A stretch of DNA of 10,564 bases from Bacteroidota bacterium. GTDB lineage: Bacteria > Bacteroidota > UBA10030 > UBA6906. The DNA is taken from the NCBI GenBank assembly GCA_016844425.1, contig JAERML010000051.1:1-10564 (forward strand), written 5' to 3'. The notes under the pieces were generated by a model. It was not told where the DNA came from. It saw only the letters and a program-made list of their open reading frames with translations, and ran no database searches. A program made the position numbers and the translations under genes. Shown in pieces: positions 7,001 to 10,564 of this stretch (its first letter is position 1; the number at the start of each line of letters is the position of its first letter).

Positions 7001-7835
7001 ATGACATTCTATCAAGCCATCCGCTCCATTCAGCGTGAGCACAAAAGTCTTCTTTGCGTCGGCCTTGATACGGATGTCAGTAAGATCCCGAAGTTTCTGC
7101 TCAACCACCGAGACCCGGTCCAGGAGTTCAACAGCCGAATCATTGAAGCAACAAAGGATATTGTATGTGCCTACAAGATTAACCTCGCATTCTACGAAGC
7201 CCTGGGTGAGCATGGATGGCGCACCGTTCAACAGACCCTTGCCTGCATTCCTGAGGAGGTTGTGACAATTGGCGATGCCAAGCGGGGGGATATCGGGAAC
7301 TCGGCAGAACTCTATGCAAGATCGATCATGGATGATTACAATTTCGCATCGTGTACTGTCAACCCATATATGGGCGAAGATGCTGTGCGTCCATTTGCAG
7401 AGAACAGAGCTAAGGGAGCCTTTGTTCTCGCTGTGACATCGAACCCAGGGGCGAAGGATTTTCAATACTTGAGCGTCAACGGAAAGCCACTGTACGAGCG
7501 TGTGATTGCCACTGTCAAAAAGTGGAACACAAAAAGGAACCTCGGGCTGGTCGTAGGTGCAACCCGTCCCTCAGAGATGGCGCGTGTGCGGAAGCTGGTT
7601 CCCGAAATGCCTCTCCTCATCCCCGGGATCGCTCATCCCCGGTGTCGGTGCACAGGGGGGCAATGTGAAGTCGACGGTTCGTTATGGCTGCGATGTGCGT
7701 GGTGAAATGGCTATCATCAATGCGAGCCGGAGTATCATCTACGCATCCAATGGGGAGGATTTTGCGGAGGCATCACGGATGGCCGCGATGAAGTTGCGGG
7801 ATGAGATCAACGGGTACCGCGCACAGTTCTTCTGA
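7001..7835 (+). pseudogene. pyrF: Orotidine 5'-phosphate decarboxylase, class 2 type, frameshifted by a 16-base duplication
   Basis: PyrF converts OMP to UMP, the last step of de novo pyrimidine synthesis. Reading from ATG 7001: CVGLDTD (19-25), K59 in CAYKINLAFYE, and the catalytic DAKRGDIGNSAELYA (92-106) are all present, as is the class 2 segment VTSNPGAKDFQ. At residue 206 the frame reads LIPGI and then runs into AHPRCRCTGG, stopping at 7705 (234 aa). The next frame continues the family sequence from 7632: LIPGVGAQGG, INASRSIIYAS, and a C-terminus at 7835. The cause is a tandem 16-base repeat (7616-7631 and 7632-7647). Removing one copy restores a normal 272-residue enzyme. The truncated product would lack the GxGxQGG phosphate-binding loop and the late SR motif, so it should be inactive. 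It could also be an intact gene with a sequence or assembly error. Confidence 0.88.
7616..7647 (+). repeat. Imperfect 16-base tandem duplication inside pyrF
   Basis: CTCATCCCCGGGATCG (7616-7631) is followed directly by CTCATCCCCGGTGTCG (7632-7647): 14 of 16 bases are identical. Each copy on its own encodes a valid Leu-Ile-Pro-Gly-(Ile/Val)-Gly version of the phosphate-loop entry. Because 16 is not a multiple of three, the extra copy shifts the frame by one. Confidence 0.95.
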
Positions 7836-7877
7836 ACCATTCCGCACCTCGCAGCGGAAAAGAGGGTGAGATAAACC

Positions 7878-9368
7878 ATGAGCACCCCGCATATCCCTGA
7901 ACGATTCCTTCGCCAGATCTGGCAGCAACAACGATTCACCACGGACTCGCTGCAAACGGCGGACGGAAAACCGGTGCGAATTCTTTCCCCGGGAACGAGC
8001 AACAATGACGGTGGGCCGGACTTCCTGAATGCGTGCATCAGGGTCGGCAATGTGACGTTGCGGGGCGATGTGGAGTTGCACCATGATGCCGCCGAGTGGC
8101 CAGCCCACAATCATGATCTTGATCCGCATTACAATGGTGTCATCCTTCATGTTGTTCTGACCGCCGACGCGATCACCCGTCCAGCACAAACCGCCTCGCG
8201 ACGAGCAATTCCTCTCCTTGTCCTCCATCCGTTCCTCGATGCCACTCTCCGTGTCGCATGGATGCAGTCCATCCTTGATGAGCGCGAAGAGCGGCGACGG
8301 ACGTTACCGTGTCACCTGTACAATGATCCGGTTCCAGTCGAGGTGATCAGCCAATGGTTGAACCACCTTGCCCACGAACGTCTTGAGCTGAAAATCCGCA
8401 GGCTCGAAGAACGTCTGACCCAGTTGATCGACGAAAGCAAGCTCGTGATTCGTGAGCCCTATCCCCGCTACTACGGCAACCCGGATGAGATTCCGGTTCC
8501 GCAAAAACAGTATACCAGAAGGGATTATGCATCGAAGCAGCTCTGGGAGCAACTCCTGTATGAAGGCATCATGGAGTGTATGGGGTACGCAAAGAACTGC
8601 TCGCCGTTTCTCTCGCTCGCGCAGTCCGTGCGGTTGAGGTTTCTTAAAGAGCACGATGTACGTGACACGCAAACGATGATGGCTCTTTTGTTTGGGGCGG
8701 GTGGCCTTCTCCCATCTTCGCGCGGTCTCGCCGATCGTGAAAGCAGAGCATATCTTCTTGCGTTGAAGAGACGATGGCGGGAACTCCGTCCGCAACACAA
8801 AGGAGGGATATTGCAAGAAGGGGATTGGCTGTTCTTCCGTCTCCGACCAGTCAACTTTCCCACTGCGAGACTAGCGTCGATGTGTTTTCTTCTCCCGTCG
8901 TTGGGCGCCGAGGATTCTTTCCGCACACTGATCCGCACGATGAAGGCGGAGATCCTGTCACATGACACGCGTTTGCAGATACTGCGTAACCAGTTCAGGA
9001 TTCAACCGGAAGGATTCTGGAAATCACACTACCATTTCAAGGAATACCGTGGAAAAGCTGGTATCGCAATCGGAGATGCGAGACTACACGACATCATAGT
9101 GAACGCCATTGTTCCGATTGTTCTGGTCTACGCCCGGGTGTTCAGAGACTCTGTCGTTCGGAGCACCGTCCTCTCATTTCTCGCCTGGTTGTCCCCGGGG
9201 CAAGACAACATCATAGAGCGGACCCTGCAATCTGAACTCCTGAAACAGAAGATGAGGCTGGGTTCTGCCTTGCAGCAGCAGGGGGCGGTGCAACTCTTCA
9301 AGTTCTACTGCGTACCGAGGCGGTGCCGGGAATGTGAGATAGGGAAATTGACACCTCTGGGAAGATGA
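7878..9368 (+). CDS. DUF2851 family protein, function unknown
   Basis: The 496-residue product matches the DUF2851 family, known mainly from Bacteroidota, Chlorobi and relatives. The N-terminal core carries the family hallmarks: GGPDFLNA (45-52), GDVELHH (63-69), W74, and HNHDLDPHYNGVILHVV (77-93). The middle is helical and rich in Arg and Glu (about 150-190). The end has a Cys cluster C478, C483, C486 in YCVPRRCRECEIG, which could bind a metal. No signal peptide or membrane segment is seen, so it is cytoplasmic. The spacing of PD (47-48) and ExH (66-68) resembles a variant PD-(D/E)XK nuclease core, but this is only my reading. The ATG at 7878 has a purine-rich GAGGGTGAG upstream (7862-7870). 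It lies 42 bases after pyrF. Confidence 0.87.
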   Translation: MSTPHIPERFLRQIWQQQRFTTDSLQTADGKPVRILSPGTSNNDGGPDFLNACIRVGNVTLRGDVELHHDAAEWPAHNHDLDPHYNGVILHVVLTADAITRPAQTASRRAIPLLVLHPFLDATLRVAWMQSILDEREERRRTLPCHLYNDPVPVEVISQWLNHLAHERLELKIRRLEERLTQLIDESKLVIREPYPRYYGNPDEIPVPQKQYTRRDYASKQLWEQLLYEGIMECMGYAKNCSPFLSLAQSVRLRFLKEHDVRDTQTMMALLFGAGGLLPSSRGLADRESRAYLLALKRRWRELRPQHKGGILQEGDWLFFRLRPVNFPTARLASMCFLLPSLGAEDSFRTLIRTMKAEILSHDTRLQILRNQFRIQPEGFWKSHYHFKEYRGKAGIAIGDARLHDIIVNAIVPIVLVYARVFRDSVVRSTVLSFLAWLSPGQDNIIERTLQSELLKQKMRLGSALQQQGAVQLFKFYCVPRRCRECEIGKLTPLGR

Positions 9369-9398
9369 CATCCCTTCGCCCGGCATCACATCGAGTGT

Positions 9399-9416
9399 TG
9401 AGATTCTCTCAGTTTT
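9399..9416 (+). terminator. Possible weak terminator after the DUF2851 gene
   Basis: TGAGA (9399-9403), a TTC loop and TCTCA (9407-9411) form a short 5-bp stem followed by GTTTT. It is 30 bases after the DUF2851 stop. The stem is short and AT-containing, so termination would be inefficient at best. Confidence 0.25.
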
Positions 9417-9452
9417 GGTCTGGCATAGGGCCCTTTTTCACACGAGCGCCAA

Positions 9453-9506
9453 GTTGCCTCACGAGAAAATCTACTCGAAATAGGAATGGTTGCCTCACGT
9501 GGAAAT
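9453..9506. repeat. Pair of 18-bp direct repeats at the 3' end of the transposase gene
   Basis: GTTGCCTCACGAGAAAAT (9453-9470) and GTTGCCTCACGTGGAAAT (9489-9506) match at 16 of 18 positions and start exactly 36 bases apart. The second copy overlaps the transposase stop codon (9495-9497). Their place at the end of the element suggests subterminal transposase-binding sites. The other end of the element, needed to confirm this, is outside the window. Confidence 0.8.
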
Positions 9507-10564
9507 CGCGCTGAAAGCATGGGCACGTTGAGAGCGGTGTGGATGATGTTTGGACTGGGCTAATGTATCGAGTTTTTCTTGGAGAGAAGCAAGAGTCCGT
9601 CTAAGTTCAGCAGGATTGAGAGTGTGATAGAGATGTTGCATGCGGGTTTTGTCGTCAGCGGAGACGGCTGTGTGGGCAAGCAGTCGTTGATAGGGAGTCA
9701 GAGGAGCGTCGTAGGTTTTCTTGACCCTGCTTCCTGAACGCGTTTTATGTTGGAGTTTCATGACCGGCTGGAAGAAGTTGGTGAACAGTCGGAGGGAGGA
9801 GTAGAGCGTGGAGAGAATGTCGAGTTCGTGGTCAGAGTCATAGCGGTAGTAGCCGACGGTGGTGCGCACGATGGAGTAGTTTTTCTGCTCGACGAAGCAG
9901 TTATCGTTCTTGCGATACGGGCGACTGCGCGTAAAGGTGATGTGGCGCTGGGAGCAGAAGCGGAGGAGTTCAGCGTTAATGAACTCACCACCATTGTCGG
10001 AGTCGATGCCTTTAAGGGGGAACGGGAGGACACGGATGATGTCGTGGAGTGCCTCCAAGACCCATCGTTGAGCCTTGGTCCTCAGGGCACGAGTTTCCGT
10101 CCAGCCACTGCACACGTCCGTGAGGTCGAGTGTGTGGATGACATCGGAGCCTGGAAAGCCGCCATCATGGGCCACCAGATCGATTTCCACGAAACCTGGG
10201 GTCTGTTCATTCCACTGGGCAAAGGTGCGGATGGGAATCTGATGCTTGAGCAGTGTACCGGGTTTGGTGGTCGCACGTCCCTTCAGGCGTGACTTTCTTC
10301 GCTCAGTGAGCAGCAGACGGTCGATGGTTGCAGGGCTGATCGCCAGGAGCTTCCCTCGGGTCTCGGCATCCAGGGAGATCTCCTCGAAGCGTTCGAGTAT
10401 GGGAACACAGGTGCGGATAAAGGGTGCCAGACGTTTGCCGCACAGTCCACCAGACAGCTTCCACAGCCAGACCAGAGGCGCCAGGACACGGCGGTCGTAG
10501 ATGCGCGGACGGGGCGTCTTCCTACGCTTGGTGATCTGACCAATGACATACACGCTCCGGACGC
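9495..10564 (-). CDS. DDE (rve/integrase-core) transposase, N-terminus beyond the window
   Basis: Moves the insertion sequence by DDE chemistry. Numbering from the first possible start in the window (GTG at 10553): catalytic D125 in FVEIDLVAHDGG, D186 in IDSDNGGEFIN and E222 in NDNCFVEQKN, with 35 residues between the second D and the E, the classic DD35E arrangement. RSRPYRKND precedes the Glu and TPYQRLL follows in the C-terminal part, as in a widespread family of integrase-catalytic-domain transposases. I cannot place it in a named IS family with certainty (ISNCY-like is my best guess). The frame is open to the edge at 10564 and relatives carry more N-terminal, DNA-binding sequence, so the real start is outside. 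The catalytic core is intact, so the gene may be active. Confidence 0.88.
   Translation of the reverse strand, partial: VRSVYVIGQITKRRKTPRPRIYDRRVLAPLVWLWKLSGGLCGKRLAPFIRTCVPILERFEEISLDAETRGKLLAISPATIDRLLLTERRKSRLKGRATTKPGTLLKHQIPIRTFAQWNEQTPGFVEIDLVAHDGGFPGSDVIHTLDLTDVCSGWTETRALRTKAQRWVLEALHDIIRVLPFPLKGIDSDNGGEFINAELLRFCSQRHITFTRSRPYRKNDNCFVEQKNYSIVRTTVGYYRYDSDHELDILSTLYSSLRLFTNFFQPVMKLQHKTRSGSRVKKTYDAPLTPYQRLLAHTAVSADDKTRMQHLYHTLNPAELRRTLASLQEKLDTLAQSKHHPHRSQRAHAFSAIST

Larger units (their letters stand above)
9453..10564 (-). mobile_element. Insertion sequence, partial (cut by the window edge)
   Basis: The element contains one DDE transposase gene on the - strand and the paired direct repeats next to its stop codon. 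The exact left boundary lies somewhere between the DUF2851 stop (9368) and the repeats; no terminal inverted repeat or target duplication can be defined because the other end is not in the window. The limit given is the minimum extent. Confidence 0.7.

Noticed and set aside
7840..7859. Hairpin TTCCGC / GCGGAA between pyrF and the DUF2851 gene
   Set aside because: Only 6 bp with an 8-base loop and no T-run on either strand; not a terminator, and no known riboswitch shape.
9427..9438. AGGGCCCT palindrome followed by T-run after the DUF2851 gene
   Set aside because: The palindrome has no loop bases, so it cannot form a terminator hairpin; possibly part of the insertion sequence end, but nothing supports this.
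9747..10292. Open frame of 181 codons on the + strand inside the transposase
   Set aside because: It is antisense to a clear DDE transposase with all catalytic residues and has no recognisable domain.

Overview
The window is an ordinary chromosomal segment of a bacterium with moderately high GC content, with a partial insertion sequence (IS) at its right edge. No rRNA, tRNA or CRISPR array was seen. Three things suggest a member of the FCB group, perhaps an Ignavibacteria/Chlorobi/Kapabacteria-like Bacteroidota relative: the DUF2851 gene, the class 2 type PyrF, and Shine-Dalgarno motifs that are often weak or absent. This assignment is inferred from gene content, not proven.

Layout. On the + strand from the left: adk (adenylate kinase), a glycerophosphodiester phosphodiesterase, and a large exported, probably lipid-anchored TPR-CHAT protein. 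Converging on it from the - strand is a two-gene operon: an ECF sigma factor followed by a membrane-anchored toast-rack (DUF4097/LiaF-like) protein. Its intrinsic terminator overlaps the stop codon of the TPR-CHAT gene. Divergent from the sigma gene, + strand genes resume: an exported six-bladed PD40/TolB-like propeller protein, pyrF (orotidine 5'-phosphate decarboxylase, broken by a 16-base duplication) and a DUF2851 protein. At the right edge is a DDE transposase on the - strand, cut by the window end, with a pair of 18-bp direct repeats at its 3' end.

How the genes fit together. adk, the GDPD and pyrF are nucleotide and lipid housekeeping functions. The TPR-CHAT protein, the toast-rack protein and the propeller protein are all predicted to be exported and sit around an ECF sigma factor, so the middle of the window looks like an envelope-associated neighbourhood. 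A functional link between them is inference from position only.

Most interesting points: (1) the CHAT domain keeps its fold signature but has lost both catalytic residues, so it looks like a pseudoprotease; (2) pyrF carries an imperfect 16-base tandem duplication that shifts the frame just before the phosphate-binding loop; (3) the ECF sigma gene is followed directly by a toast-rack protein with no recognisable anti-sigma gene; (4) the adenylate kinase LID has its Asp and Cys metal-ligand positions swapped relative to the Bacillus pattern.
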